DNA of 64,000 bases, taken from contig QFQU01000010.1 in assembly GCA_003248965.1 (NCBI GenBank), forward strand, positions 1-64,000. Reading direction: 5' to 3'. This DNA is from Brevundimonas sp. (GTDB lineage: Bacteria > Pseudomonadota > Alphaproteobacteria > Caulobacterales > Caulobacteraceae). Positions 56,766 through 64,000 of this stretch are shown here, in pieces. How positions within the stretch are numbered: position 1 is the first letter of the stretch; every line of letters begins with the position of its first letter. The notes under the pieces were generated by a model, which worked only from the letters and a program-made list of their open reading frames with translations, was not told where the DNA came from and searched no databases. A program made the translations under genes and the position numbers.

Positions 56766-58946
56766 ATGGCCGGACTGAAGATCACCATCACCGACGCCGG
56801 CCGCGCCGCCCTGCCAAACGGGCCGAACACCGGAACCTCGGCCGTCGTCATCTCGCACGTCGGCATCTCCAACGTCCACACGCCCGGCTCGCTGAAAGGG
56901 CTGACGACCCTGCCGGGCGAGATCAAGCGCGTCACCACTTTCGGCGGCGACGTCGTGGCGGACGACGTGATCCACGTCACGATCAATGACGAAACGGCCG
57001 ACGTCTATTCGGTGCGGGCCTTCGGCCTCTACCTCTCGACGGGTGTGCTCTTCGCGGTCTTCAGCGCGGCTGACGTGATCGTGGAGAAGAGCGCTGGCGC
57101 CATGGTGCTGCTGTCGGCCGACATCACCCTGGTCACGATCGACACGGCCGCCATCCAGTTCGGCGGGACGGGCTTCATCAATCCGCCGGCGACGACCGAG
57201 CGTCTGGGCGTGGTCGAGCTGGCGACCTGGGAGGAGGCCGCCGCCGGCGCGCGGGCGGATGCGGCGGTTACGCCGTTCGGCCTGCTCAAGACGCTGCAGT
57301 CCTGGGCCCTGAACTTTGCGGCGGCCGTCCATGGCCACGCTATGACCAACATCGACGGTCTGCCGGAAGCGCTCGCCGGAAAGGCGAGCGCCAGTCACTC
57401 CCATGCGGCGGGCGACGTGACCTCGGGCGTCTTCGATGTCGGCCGAATTCCGGCCCTGGCCATGGAGAAGATCACCGGCCTGGCCACGGCTCTGGCGGGC
57501 AAGGCGGCCGCCGTCCACGGTCACGTCATGGCCGACATCGACGGCCTGGTTCAGGCGCTGAGCGGCAAGTCGGCCGTGGGCCACAAGCATGACGCCTCCG
57601 ACACGACGACCGGGGTGTTCGACGTCGGCCGAATCCCTGCCCTGGCGATGGAAAAGATCACGGGCCTGGCGGCGGCGCTTGCCCTGAAAGCGACCCTGGG
57701 GGCTGACGCGAACTTCGCCGACATCCGTGCGGCGCGCGGCAACGGCACGGGCGTCATCTTTCTTGGCGATGTCGCCCACTACCTGTTCTTCGACGGTTTG
57801 AACTACAACCTCCCCGCCGCGCCATTGATCGTCAACGGCGGCGTCGTCTGGACGACGGCGTCTTTCGACCCCACGACGAAGGCCGACGCCGCCAACCCGA
57901 CATTCACTGGACCCATGCGCCACAAAGGTGCGGCGCTGGAGATGCCTGGAACCGGCAGCTTTTTCAGCTTGAACCTCTACTACGACGGCGGCTGGCGTCG
58001 GCGCTCGGCCGACCATGGCTGGGCTGTGCGACACAGCGGTGGCGTCTTCGATGTGCTCTACGGTCCAACAGGCCCGGCTGGACAACTCGTCGGCGAACAG
58101 AACCTGTTTCGCCTGGATGGAGAGCAAAGGCGTCTCGTCGTCGCCGACGGTATCGTTTGGACCACGCAGACGTTCAATCCCGCGACGAAGGCCGATCTGG
58201 CTAGTCCGGATTTCACCGACAATGTGCGCCTTCCAGCCACGACCTTGTTCAAGAAGGAAGTGGCGGGAACCTCCGAGGGCGGTCAGTTCTTCCTCCAACG
58301 TCCGGACACGGCGACCACGCTGGCCCAGGACGTTGTCGTTGATCTCAACGGCGACAGTCTTCGGATTTGGGAACGCGCTGGCGCGTTCAGAGGCGTCTCA
58401 CTGAACCTGGCGGCTCAGGACGCTAATGTCGGTTCGGTCATTCACACGACCGCCACGCTTAAACCCTCGACCCAGGCCGAAGCCGCAGCGGGCGTCGCAA
58501 CCGACCGTTTCATCACGCCCGCCGCCCTCTGGTCGTTCGCCCGTGACCTCGGGCCGGTCGGTCGCGCCGTTATCCCTGGGACCGGCCTGATGATCCAGTG
58601 GGGCGTCTCGACCGCCAACACGACCGAGGGCCAGGTTCACGCCACCCTGCCCGTGGCGTTCGGCGGCGGGTGCCTGGTCGCCCTGGCCAACCCGCGCAAT
58701 CCGACCAGCAACATCAACAGCGACTACTACATGCAGGTCGTTTCGAGACACCTGGACCGGATCGTCTTCTTCGCCAACCGCGCCAACGGTTCGGCGGGAA
58801 ATCTCGACGGCTACGAGTGGCTGGCCCTGGGCCGGGTGAGCGGAACGCCAGACCCCGCCTATGGAGGCGGCGGCAGCGGCGGGGGCGGCGATCCGGGCGG
58901 CGATCCGGGCGGTGGCGGCGGTGGCGGTGGCCAGGTCGAAGTCTAG
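56766..58946 (+). CDS. Tail fibre protein (gpH-like) with duplicated repeat and Gly-rich end
   Basis: 726 residues. Residues 1-160 are the N-terminal baseplate-attachment domain (GLKITITDAGRAALPN and following). About 185-310 are two tandem repeats of 62-63 residues with VHGHxMxxIDGL and VFDVGRIPALAMEKITGL. The C-terminal part (IQWGVSTANTTEGQVHATLPVAFGGGCLVALANP) looks like the gp53-like receptor-binding tip. The last 30 residues are almost pure Gly with some Asp and Pro. The fibre determines host range; the central repeats are likely trimeric shaft segments. Confidence 0.87.
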   Translation: MAGLKITITDAGRAALPNGPNTGTSAVVISHVGISNVHTPGSLKGLTTLPGEIKRVTTFGGDVVADDVIHVTINDETADVYSVRAFGLYLSTGVLFAVFSAADVIVEKSAGAMVLLSADITLVTIDTAAIQFGGTGFINPPATTERLGVVELATWEEAAAGARADAAVTPFGLLKTLQSWALNFAAAVHGHAMTNIDGLPEALAGKASASHSHAAGDVTSGVFDVGRIPALAMEKITGLATALAGKAAAVHGHVMADIDGLVQALSGKSAVGHKHDASDTTTGVFDVGRIPALAMEKITGLAAALALKATLGADANFADIRAARGNGTGVIFLGDVAHYLFFDGLNYNLPAAPLIVNGGVVWTTASFDPTTKADAANPTFTGPMRHKGAALEMPGTGSFFSLNLYYDGGWRRRSADHGWAVRHSGGVFDVLYGPTGPAGQLVGEQNLFRLDGEQRRLVVADGIVWTTQTFNPATKADLASPDFTDNVRLPATTLFKKEVAGTSEGGQFFLQRPDTATTLAQDVVVDLNGDSLRIWERAGAFRGVSLNLAAQDANVGSVIHTTATLKPSTQAEAAAGVATDRFITPAALWSFARDLGPVGRAVIPGTGLMIQWGVSTANTTEGQVHATLPVAFGGGCLVALANPRNPTSNINSDYYMQVVSRHLDRIVFFANRANGSAGNLDGYEWLALGRVSGTPDPAYGGGGSGGGGDPGGDPGGGGGGGGQVEV
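57321..57697 (+). repeat. Tandem repeat within the tail fibre gene
   Basis: Two head-to-tail copies of about 186-189 bases, encoding HGH, IDGL and GRIPALAMEKITGLA segments. The copies differ at many third positions, so the duplication is old. Confidence 0.8.
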
Positions 58947-58958
58947 GGAAATCCAATC

Positions 58959-59393
58959 ATGACCATCTTCTTCAGCCCGACCACGGGCGCCTTCTACGAC
59001 GACGCCTTCTGGGAGGCGCCCCTGCCGGACGACGCAGTCGAGATCTCGGCCGAGGACCACGCCGCTCTGCTGGAAGCTGCCAGCACGGGCAAGGTCATCC
59101 AGGCCGGGCCGGACGGCGCGCCCGTCGCCGTCGATGCGCCGACCCCGCCGATCGTGACCCTTGCCGCCTTGGCCCGCCGCCGCCGTGACTTGGAGGTCGA
59201 TAGGCTCAGGTGGCTGATCGAACGTCACAGAGACGAGATCGCGCTCGGCCTCACCACGACCCTGACGCCAGAGGATTTCACCTTGGTGTTACAGCATCTT
59301 CAGGCCCTGCGTGATGTTCCCGAGCAGCCCGGATTTCCCGAGCAGATCGATTGGCCTGAACTGCCTCCGGAGCTGCTGCCGGCCGCCGCTTGA
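58959..59393 (+). CDS. Tail fibre assembly chaperone
   Basis: 144 residues. MTIFFSPTTGAFYDDAFW, then VIQAGPDGAPVAVDAP, then a helical Arg-rich middle and DVPEQPGFPEQIDWPELPP. The pattern fits Tfa/GpG-like chaperones next to fibre genes. Confidence 0.8.
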   Translation: MTIFFSPTTGAFYDDAFWEAPLPDDAVEISAEDHAALLEAASTGKVIQAGPDGAPVAVDAPTPPIVTLAALARRRRDLEVDRLRWLIERHRDEIALGLTTTLTPEDFTLVLQHLQALRDVPEQPGFPEQIDWPELPPELLPAAA

Positions 59394-59402
59394 ACGACTG
59401 CG

Positions 59403-59430
59403 CTGTTGTGCGGTGCGGTTCTGACAACAG
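59403..59430 (+). promoter_or_regulatory. Late-gene dyad before the gpV block
   Basis: Perfect CTGTTGT-N14-ACAACAG. Its centre is 58.5 bases before the gpV ATG, the same spacing as at gpJ and terminase. Confidence 0.8.
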
Positions 59431-59474
59431 CCGCGCCGCGCGAGCGTTTCGCCGCTGGGCCATCGTCCCGCGCG

Positions 59475-60035
59475 ATGAACCGCCGCCCTAAATCCAACGG
59501 AGCCGACACAGATCGCGCCATCGGCCGCCTTGTGCGCGAAGGCACGATTGCGTCCGTCGATCTCGACGCCGGCAAGGCCGTGGTGGATTTCGGGGATGGG
59601 TCCACGTCACGTCCGATCGACTGGAACATGCAGGCCGGAGACACCACCATCTGGCTGGCCCCGACCGTGGGACAACAGGTCTCCGTCGTTTCGCCCGAGG
59701 GCGACGACGAGCGCGCCTATATCGACGCCTGTTTTCCTTCCTCGACCTACGCCCCGCTCTTCCTAGGCGCGGCGGTCGGCATCAAATTCAAGGACGGGGC
59801 GGTCGTCAAATACGACCCCGAAACCCATCGGCTCTCCTTCGACCTGCCGGGTTCGGCCGAGATCACCGCGCCGGACGGCGTCACCCTGAACGCCAACGTT
59901 TCCATTCAGGGTGATCTGGCCTGCAGCGGAACCGTGACGGCCGACGTCGATGTCGTCGGCGCCGGCAAGAGCCTGAAGGGCCACGTCCATACCAAGGTCA
60001 CGGCGGGCCAGGCCCTTTCGGGGGCGCCCCAATGA
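59475..60035 (+). CDS. Baseplate assembly protein V (P2 gpV-like spike)
   Basis: 186 residues. OB-fold start (AIGRLVREGTIASVDLDAGKAVVDFGDGSTSRPIDW, PTVGQQVSVVSPEGD) and the C-terminal beta-helix ending KGHVHTKVTAG-type His motif that binds iron at the spike tip (GHVHTKV). No Shine-Dalgarno sequence before the ATG. Confidence 0.92.
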   Translation: MNRRPKSNGADTDRAIGRLVREGTIASVDLDAGKAVVDFGDGSTSRPIDWNMQAGDTTIWLAPTVGQQVSVVSPEGDDERAYIDACFPSSTYAPLFLGAAVGIKFKDGAVVKYDPETHRLSFDLPGSAEITAPDGVTLNANVSIQGDLACSGTVTADVDVVGAGKSLKGHVHTKVTAGQALSGAPQ

Positions 60036-60394
60036 GCAGCATCTCGCGCCTGACCGGCGAAACCCTCGATCCCAACTCCGAGGCGCACCTGGTGCAGTCC
60101 ATCGGAGACATCCTTTCGACCCCGCGAGGATCTCGCGTCCTGCGCCGCAGCTACGGTTCGGACCTGCCGGACCTGATTGACCAGCCGGTCGAGCCCAGCC
60201 GGCTGCCGATCAAGATCTTCGCCGCCACCGCCATGGCGTTGCTCGCCTGGGAACCGCGTCTGCGCCTGAGCCGGGTTCGCATCGAAGCGACCAGCACCGG
60301 CGCGGCCGCCGGTCGCCTGGCGCTGCGGCTGACGGGAAAGCGCGTGGATCTGCCGCGAAAGCCTTCCGTCGATCTCCTTGTCCCCCTCCGCTGA
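60032..60394 (+). CDS. Baseplate protein W (gpW/gp25 family)
   Basis: 120 residues. HLVQSIGDILSTPRGSRVLRRSYGSDLPDLIDQP is the gp25 signature. It nucleates sheath assembly. ATGA overlap with gpV. Confidence 0.92.
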   Translation: MSSISRLTGETLDPNSEAHLVQSIGDILSTPRGSRVLRRSYGSDLPDLIDQPVEPSRLPIKIFAATAMALLAWEPRLRLSRVRIEATSTGAAAGRLALRLTGKRVDLPRKPSVDLLVPLR

Positions 60395-60407
60395 AGGAAG
60401 CCCACCC

Positions 60408-61562
60408 ATGGCCCTCACGCCCCGCCCGCATGGCGTCCGCATCGTTGAAGCCGCCGCCGGCGTCCTGACCCTGACTGTCGCCGCCACCTCCATCTGGGGT
60501 GTGGTGATCCAGTCGTCCGACGCTAAGGCTGCAACCTTCCCGCTGAACGAGCCTGTTCTCGTCTCGGACCTGCCCGCCGCCATCGATGACGCCGGCGTCG
60601 CCGGCACAGGGGAGATCACCCTTCGCGCCATCGCGGACTTCGGCCGGTCGATCGGCGTCGTGGTGCGTGTTGGCGAAGGCGTGGGTGAAACGGCCGCCGA
60701 CAAACTGGCGGATCGGAACGCCAAGGTCATCGCTGGCCTGCAGCAGCTGCAATATGCCGAGCAACTTCTCGGCGTGAAGCCGCGCATCGTCGCCGCTCCC
60801 GGACTGGACACCCAGGCTGTCGCCGTCGCCCTGGGCCAGACTGCAGTGGCGCTGAACGGCTTCGCCTACGCCGCCTCGATCGGCGCGACGCCGGCCGAGA
60901 TCAAAACCTATCGCGACGGTTTCGGCGTTCGCGAACTGATGCTGATCGACCGCGACTGGAAGGCTCTGAACGGCGCGGGAGCCGAGGTGATCAGCTACGC
61001 CGCCGGCCGCGCCGTCGGCCTCCGCGCCTGGCTGGACCGCGAGGTCGGCTACCACAAGACGATCTCCAACGTCGCAGTGCCCGGCGTCGTCGGCATCGAT
61101 CAGCCGCGAGCCTGGGATTTCCAAAACGCACAGACCGAAATGGGTCTGATCAACGGCGCGGACGTGACCGGCCTGATCCGGCGCAACGGCTATCGATATT
61201 GGGGCAACCGCACCTGCGCTTCGGACCCGCGCTTCGCCTACGAGAGCGCCGTCCGGACGAACCAGGTCCTGCGCGACACGATCGCGGATGGCGTCTTCCC
61301 CTACATCGACCAGCCTCTGACCGCGCAGCTCGCGGCGGACATCATCGAGAGCATCAACGCCATGTTCCGACGCGAGAAGCTGGCGGGTCGAATCGTCGGC
61401 GCCGTCGCCTTCCTGGCTCCCGGAAACACGGCCGACCAACTCGCCGCCGGCAAGCTGAAGATCGGCTACCGCTTCACGGCCTGCGCGCCGCTGGAGGATC
61501 TCGAGGCAGCGTCGGAAATCACCGACGAATTCTACGCCGACACCTTCAACCTGGCGGCCTGA
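60408..61562 (+). CDS. Tail sheath protein (P2 gpFI-like)
   Basis: 384 residues. HGVRIVEAAAGVLTLTVAATSIWGVVIQSSDA, PRIVAAPGLDTQAVA and GVVGIDQPRAWDFQNAQTEMGLINGADVTGLIRRNGYRYWGNRTCASDP are typical. It forms the contractile sheath. AAGGAAG precedes the ATG. Confidence 0.94.
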   Translation: MALTPRPHGVRIVEAAAGVLTLTVAATSIWGVVIQSSDAKAATFPLNEPVLVSDLPAAIDDAGVAGTGEITLRAIADFGRSIGVVVRVGEGVGETAADKLADRNAKVIAGLQQLQYAEQLLGVKPRIVAAPGLDTQAVAVALGQTAVALNGFAYAASIGATPAEIKTYRDGFGVRELMLIDRDWKALNGAGAEVISYAAGRAVGLRAWLDREVGYHKTISNVAVPGVVGIDQPRAWDFQNAQTEMGLINGADVTGLIRRNGYRYWGNRTCASDPRFAYESAVRTNQVLRDTIADGVFPYIDQPLTAQLAADIIESINAMFRREKLAGRIVGAVAFLAPGNTADQLAAGKLKIGYRFTACAPLEDLEAASEITDEFYADTFNLAA

Positions 61563-61618
61563 GCCGGTCGCCGTCCCCCATCCGCACCGTTCGTCGCCGC
61601 TGCTCGAGGATCTGAACC

Positions 61619-62131
61619 ATGAAACTGCCACGCCAACTCCAGGACATGAACGTCCATGGCGATGGAAACTCCTTCCTGGGCGAATGCCAGAAATTCACCC
61701 GGCCCAAGCTGGCTGAAAAGCTTGAGGAGTATAACTCCGGCGGCCTGCTGACGGCGGTCCAGATCAGCACCGGCCGTCTCGAGGCCCTGGAATGCACCCA
61801 TGCCTACGGCGGCGACATGCCGACGCTGAACAAGGGTTTCGGCGCCGCCCAACTGGACGCCAATCAGCTGCGCTTCTCCGGCGCCTATCAGAACGACGCC
61901 ACCGGCGCTCTGGACGACGTGCAGATCGTCATTCGGGGCAAGCACGTCGAAATCGACAGCGGCGACGACGAGATCGGCTCCAAGAGCGGCACGACCTACA
62001 AGACGAACTGCGTCTACTACAAGCAGACGCGCAACGGGGTGGTCGAGTTCGAGATCGACGTCCTGAACAACGTCTTCATCGTCTACGGCGTCGATCGTCG
62101 GGCCGAGATCCGGGCCATCATCGGCGGCTGA
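61619..62131 (+). CDS. Major tail tube protein (P2 gpFII-like)
   Basis: 170 residues. MKLPRQLQDMNVHGDGNSFLGE start, GGLLTAVQISTGRLEALECTHAYGGDMP and C-terminal FIVYGVDRRAEIRAIIGG are the FII family pattern. Confidence 0.94.
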   Translation: MKLPRQLQDMNVHGDGNSFLGECQKFTRPKLAEKLEEYNSGGLLTAVQISTGRLEALECTHAYGGDMPTLNKGFGAAQLDANQLRFSGAYQNDATGALDDVQIVIRGKHVEIDSGDDEIGSKSGTTYKTNCVYYKQTRNGVVEFEIDVLNNVFIVYGVDRRAEIRAIIGG

Positions 62132-62133
62132 CC

Positions 62134-62292
62134 GTGTTGAACCGGCGCACTCTTCTTCTCGCCCTGCCGGCGGCCGCGCTGTTGCGCCGGCCGAACCTGG
62201 ACGCCCTGCGTCCCGCGACCGCCGGGCAGGGCGTCTTCCAGGGCGGGAGCCAGTCGGCGCCGCCACATAGCTTTCGGGGAACGAGACCATGA
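62134..62292 (+). CDS. Small protein with signal-like start
   Basis: 52 residues from GTG, reading NRRTLLLALPAAALLRRPNLDALRP. RR followed by a hydrophobic run resembles a Tat-like signal. The end overlaps the gpE start (ATGA). It has no P2 counterpart. Support is position and overlap only. Confidence 0.45.
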   Translation: MLNRRTLLLALPAAALLRRPNLDALRPATAGQGVFQGGSQSAPPHSFRGTRP

Positions 62293-62654
62293 GCGACACT
62301 GAACTGCAGTCTGGAGACGACGAGGCGCCCGCTTTCGAACGCGGCGTCGATGACAACGGCCGCGCCTGGGTGAAGGTGCCTCTGCAGCGCCCGCTGCAGC
62401 GCGCCGACAACAAGTACGATCATGTGATCGTGCGCGCGCCCCTCGGCAGCGACTATCAGGGCACCAGCCTCTCGGCCATCCACCAGGCCGACTACAACGC
62501 CCTCTGCGTCGTCATCCCCCGCATCACCGAGCCTGTGATCCATAAGCAGGATCTGCAGCGCATGCCCTCCGACGACCTGGCCATGATCAGCGGAGAGGTG
62601 GTCGCTTTTTTGTACACCAGGGCCCAGCGGCGGCAGCTTGGCCTGACCGAGTAG
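62289..62654 (+). CDS. Tail assembly chaperone gpE-like
   Basis: 121 residues. RGVDDNGRAWVKVPLQRPL, DHVIVRAPLGSDYQGTSLSAIHQADYNALCVVIPRITEPVI and DLAMISGEVVAFL are typical of P2 gpE. It guards the tape measure before tube assembly. Its reading frame continues as E' after a -1 shift. Confidence 0.9.
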   Translation: MSDTELQSGDDEAPAFERGVDDNGRAWVKVPLQRPLQRADNKYDHVIVRAPLGSDYQGTSLSAIHQADYNALCVVIPRITEPVIHKQDLQRMPSDDLAMISGEVVAFLYTRAQRRQLGLTE

Positions 62655-62794
62655 AAGACGCCTACGCCGATATCGCCTTCGTTTTCGGCTGGCAGCTCTC
62701 AGAGCTTCAGGCCCTGGACCTTGACCAACTAGCCCTGCACCGCGAGCGCGCGATCGCCCTCTACAATCGCGTCCACGGTCCGAAAGAAACCTGA
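62289..62794 (+). CDS. gpE+E' frameshift product
   Basis: 108 codons of E, then a -1 slip at TTTTTTG and about 60 residues of E' (DAYADIAFVFGWQLSELQAL, DLDQLALHRERAIALYNRV). The E' tail matches the GpE' family. The same arrangement is known in P2, and the product ratio controls tail assembly. Confidence 0.85.
62606..62612 (+). promoter_or_regulatory. -1 ribosomal frameshift site (T TTT TTG)
   Basis: The slippery heptamer is in the right phase relative to the E frame (X XXY YYZ). The -1 frame downstream stays open to 62794. Confidence 0.85.
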
Positions 62795-62796
62795 CC

Positions 62797-64000
62797 GTGG
62801 ACAAGAACCTCCGTCTCAGCATCCTGCTCAAGGCCGGCGGCAACGCCGTCGGCTTTCTGCGGGGTGTCAAGACCGAGAGCGGCCGGACCGCCGTCGCACT
62901 CAATAGCGCCAGGGAAAAGGTAGAGGCGCTTCAGCGGACGACCAAGGATGTCGGCGCATTCCGCAAGCTGGAAGCCAGCCTTTCCACAACGCGAAGCAAG
63001 GTCGAGGAGCACCGCGCCGAACTTGCGCGGTTGGGCGCCCAGATGGACGCAGCCGAGCGGCCGACCAAGAGCCTGGCTCGCGCCTTCGATCTCGAGAAGA
63101 CCAAGCTTCAGGAAGCGACCGCCAAACAGAATGCCCAGGTCAGCGCGCTGACCCAGCTGAAGACCAAGCTGGAAGGGGCGGGGGTTTCGACCCTTGCCCT
63201 CGGCGCTCATGAACGCAAGCTGGCCAGGGACCTGGAACACGCCAACGACGAACTGTCCGAACAGGCCCGCCGCATGGACCTGATCCACAGTCGCAGCGCT
63301 CGCCTGGAGAAAGCGCGCGGTCGCTATGACAAGACCCAGCAACTCGCCGGCACCATGCAGGGCGCGGGCGCGTCTGCGGTTGCGGGGGGCGTCGCCGTCG
63401 GCGCGCCGATCTTCGCCGCCTCGCGCGCCGGCATGTCGTTCGAGGACGGCATGGCCGACATCAAGAAGGTCGTGGACTTCCCGACGCCGGCCTCCTTCAA
63501 GCAGATGGAGCAGGACATCCTCGGGCTTTCGACCCGGATTCCGGTCGCCACAGAGGGACTGACCGCGATCGTAGCGGCGGCAGGGCAGGCGGGCATCGCG
63601 CGGCATGAACTGACCGCCTTCGCTGAAGACGCCGGCAAGATGGGAATCGCCTTCGACACCACGGCCGACGACGCCGGTCAGAAGATGGCGACCTGGCGAA
63701 CGGCCTTCCGTCTTAACCAGGCGGAGGTGAAGGGCCTGGCTGACCAGATCAATTACCTGGGCAACAACGGTCCGGCGAGCGCGCTTAAGATCTCGGACGT
63801 CGTAACGCGGGTGGGCGCCCTTGGCGAGGTGGCTGGCCTCTCTGCGGGACAGGTCGCGGCCTTGGGATCGACCATCGTCGGTCAGGGTGTCGAACAAGAG
63901 ATCGCCGCCACCGGCATCAAGAACACCATGTTGGCTCTCACAAAGGGGGCGGCGGCGACCAAAAGTCAGAAGGCGGCCTTCGCCGCCCTCGGACTCGAGG
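62797..64000 (+). CDS. Tail tape measure protein (P2 gpT-like), cut by the window edge
   Basis: At least 401 residues from a GTG two bases after the E' stop, open to the window end. Long coiled-coil start (KLEASLSTTRSKVEEHRAELARLGAQ), then AGTMQGAGASAVAGGVAVGAPI, ASRAGMSFEDGMADIKKVVDF and GLSAGQVAALGSTIVGQGVEQE, the phage tail tape measure family core. It sets tail length. Confidence 0.92.
   Translation, partial: MDKNLRLSILLKAGGNAVGFLRGVKTESGRTAVALNSAREKVEALQRTTKDVGAFRKLEASLSTTRSKVEEHRAELARLGAQMDAAERPTKSLARAFDLEKTKLQEATAKQNAQVSALTQLKTKLEGAGVSTLALGAHERKLARDLEHANDELSEQARRMDLIHSRSARLEKARGRYDKTQQLAGTMQGAGASAVAGGVAVGAPIFAASRAGMSFEDGMADIKKVVDFPTPASFKQMEQDILGLSTRIPVATEGLTAIVAAAGQAGIARHELTAFAEDAGKMGIAFDTTADDAGQKMATWRTAFRLNQAEVKGLADQINYLGNNGPASALKISDVVTRVGALGEVAGLSAGQVAALGSTIVGQGVEQEIAATGIKNTMLALTKGAAATKSQKAAFAALGLE

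Larger units (their letters stand above)
28060..64000. mobile_element. P2-like myovirus prophage (left end and most of the genome)
   Basis: Begins at the tRNA-Val 3' end and continues beyond the window. It carries an integrase, a repressor/Cro switch, early and accessory modules and a nearly complete P2-type head, lysis, tail and baseplate set up to the tape measure gene. Genes appear intact, with no insertion sequence inside. The right attachment site, tail genes U and D, and an Ogr-like activator would lie outside the window. Confidence 0.95.

Overview
The window is about 64 kb of high-GC alphaproteobacterial DNA. Three things point to a Caulobacterales genome, probably Brevundimonas-like: the tig-clpP-clpX-lon-HU chromosomal cluster, regulatory sites of alphaproteobacterial type (RpoE/ChrR-like, EcfG-like GGAAC-N16-CGTT, LexA GTTC-N7-GTTC, CcrM GANTC), and leaderless-looking starts. 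The assignment rests on gene content and motif style; no database search was possible.

Bases 1-28067 are chromosome. A photo-oxidative-stress type cluster (about 0.1-6.7 kb) holds a divergent rpoE-like sigma factor/chrR-like anti-sigma pair with a DUF1295 protein on one side and an FAD oxidoreductase, a DUF1365 protein, a cyclopropane-fatty-acid-synthase-like methyltransferase and a lipocalin lipoprotein on the other; three matching sigma sites tie it together. An integrase remnant beside tRNA-Lys (6.9-7.5 kb) marks an old insertion. Then come housekeeping and metabolic genes: amino acid permease, Hpt protein, chorismate mutase, ferredoxin-NADP reductase, DPP-IV-like peptidase, SCP2 protein and acyl-CoA dehydrogenase. 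An unusual EgtB-EgtD fusion for ergothioneine synthesis sits behind a perfect EcfG-type promoter, next to three small stress-type genes with similar promoters. The tig, clpP, clpX, lon, HU and tRNA-Val block closes the chromosomal part.

From 28067 to the right edge lies one large P2-like myovirus prophage, integrated at the 3' end of tRNA-Val(UAC); its far end is outside the window. Leftward early genes (33.2 to 28.1 kb) run through many ATGA/GTGA overlaps to the integrase and include a phage GapR homologue and a J-domain protein. The immunity region (33.2-34.7 kb) has a lambda-like layout: CI-like repressor, Cro-like protein, three GTTTC-N7-GAAAC operators, and a WYL-TerB gene where lambda carries rexAB. 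Rightward early genes reach about 37 kb. The accessory section (37.3-44.8 kb) carries hicAB, a ParA/ribbon-helix-helix partition system with 18-bp iterons, SRAP and UmuDC under a LexA box, and a com-dam pair.

Late genes (44.8-64 kb) follow P2 blocks: portal and terminase leftward, then scaffold/protease, capsid, terminase small subunit, head completion, lysis and tail genes rightward, with the E/E' frameshift conserved. A 28-bp dyad CTGTTGT-N14-ACAACAG lies at the same distance (about 59 bp) from three late start codons that lack a Shine-Dalgarno sequence. It resembles P2 Ogr-type late promoter sites and is the strongest candidate for an undescribed regulatory system here.
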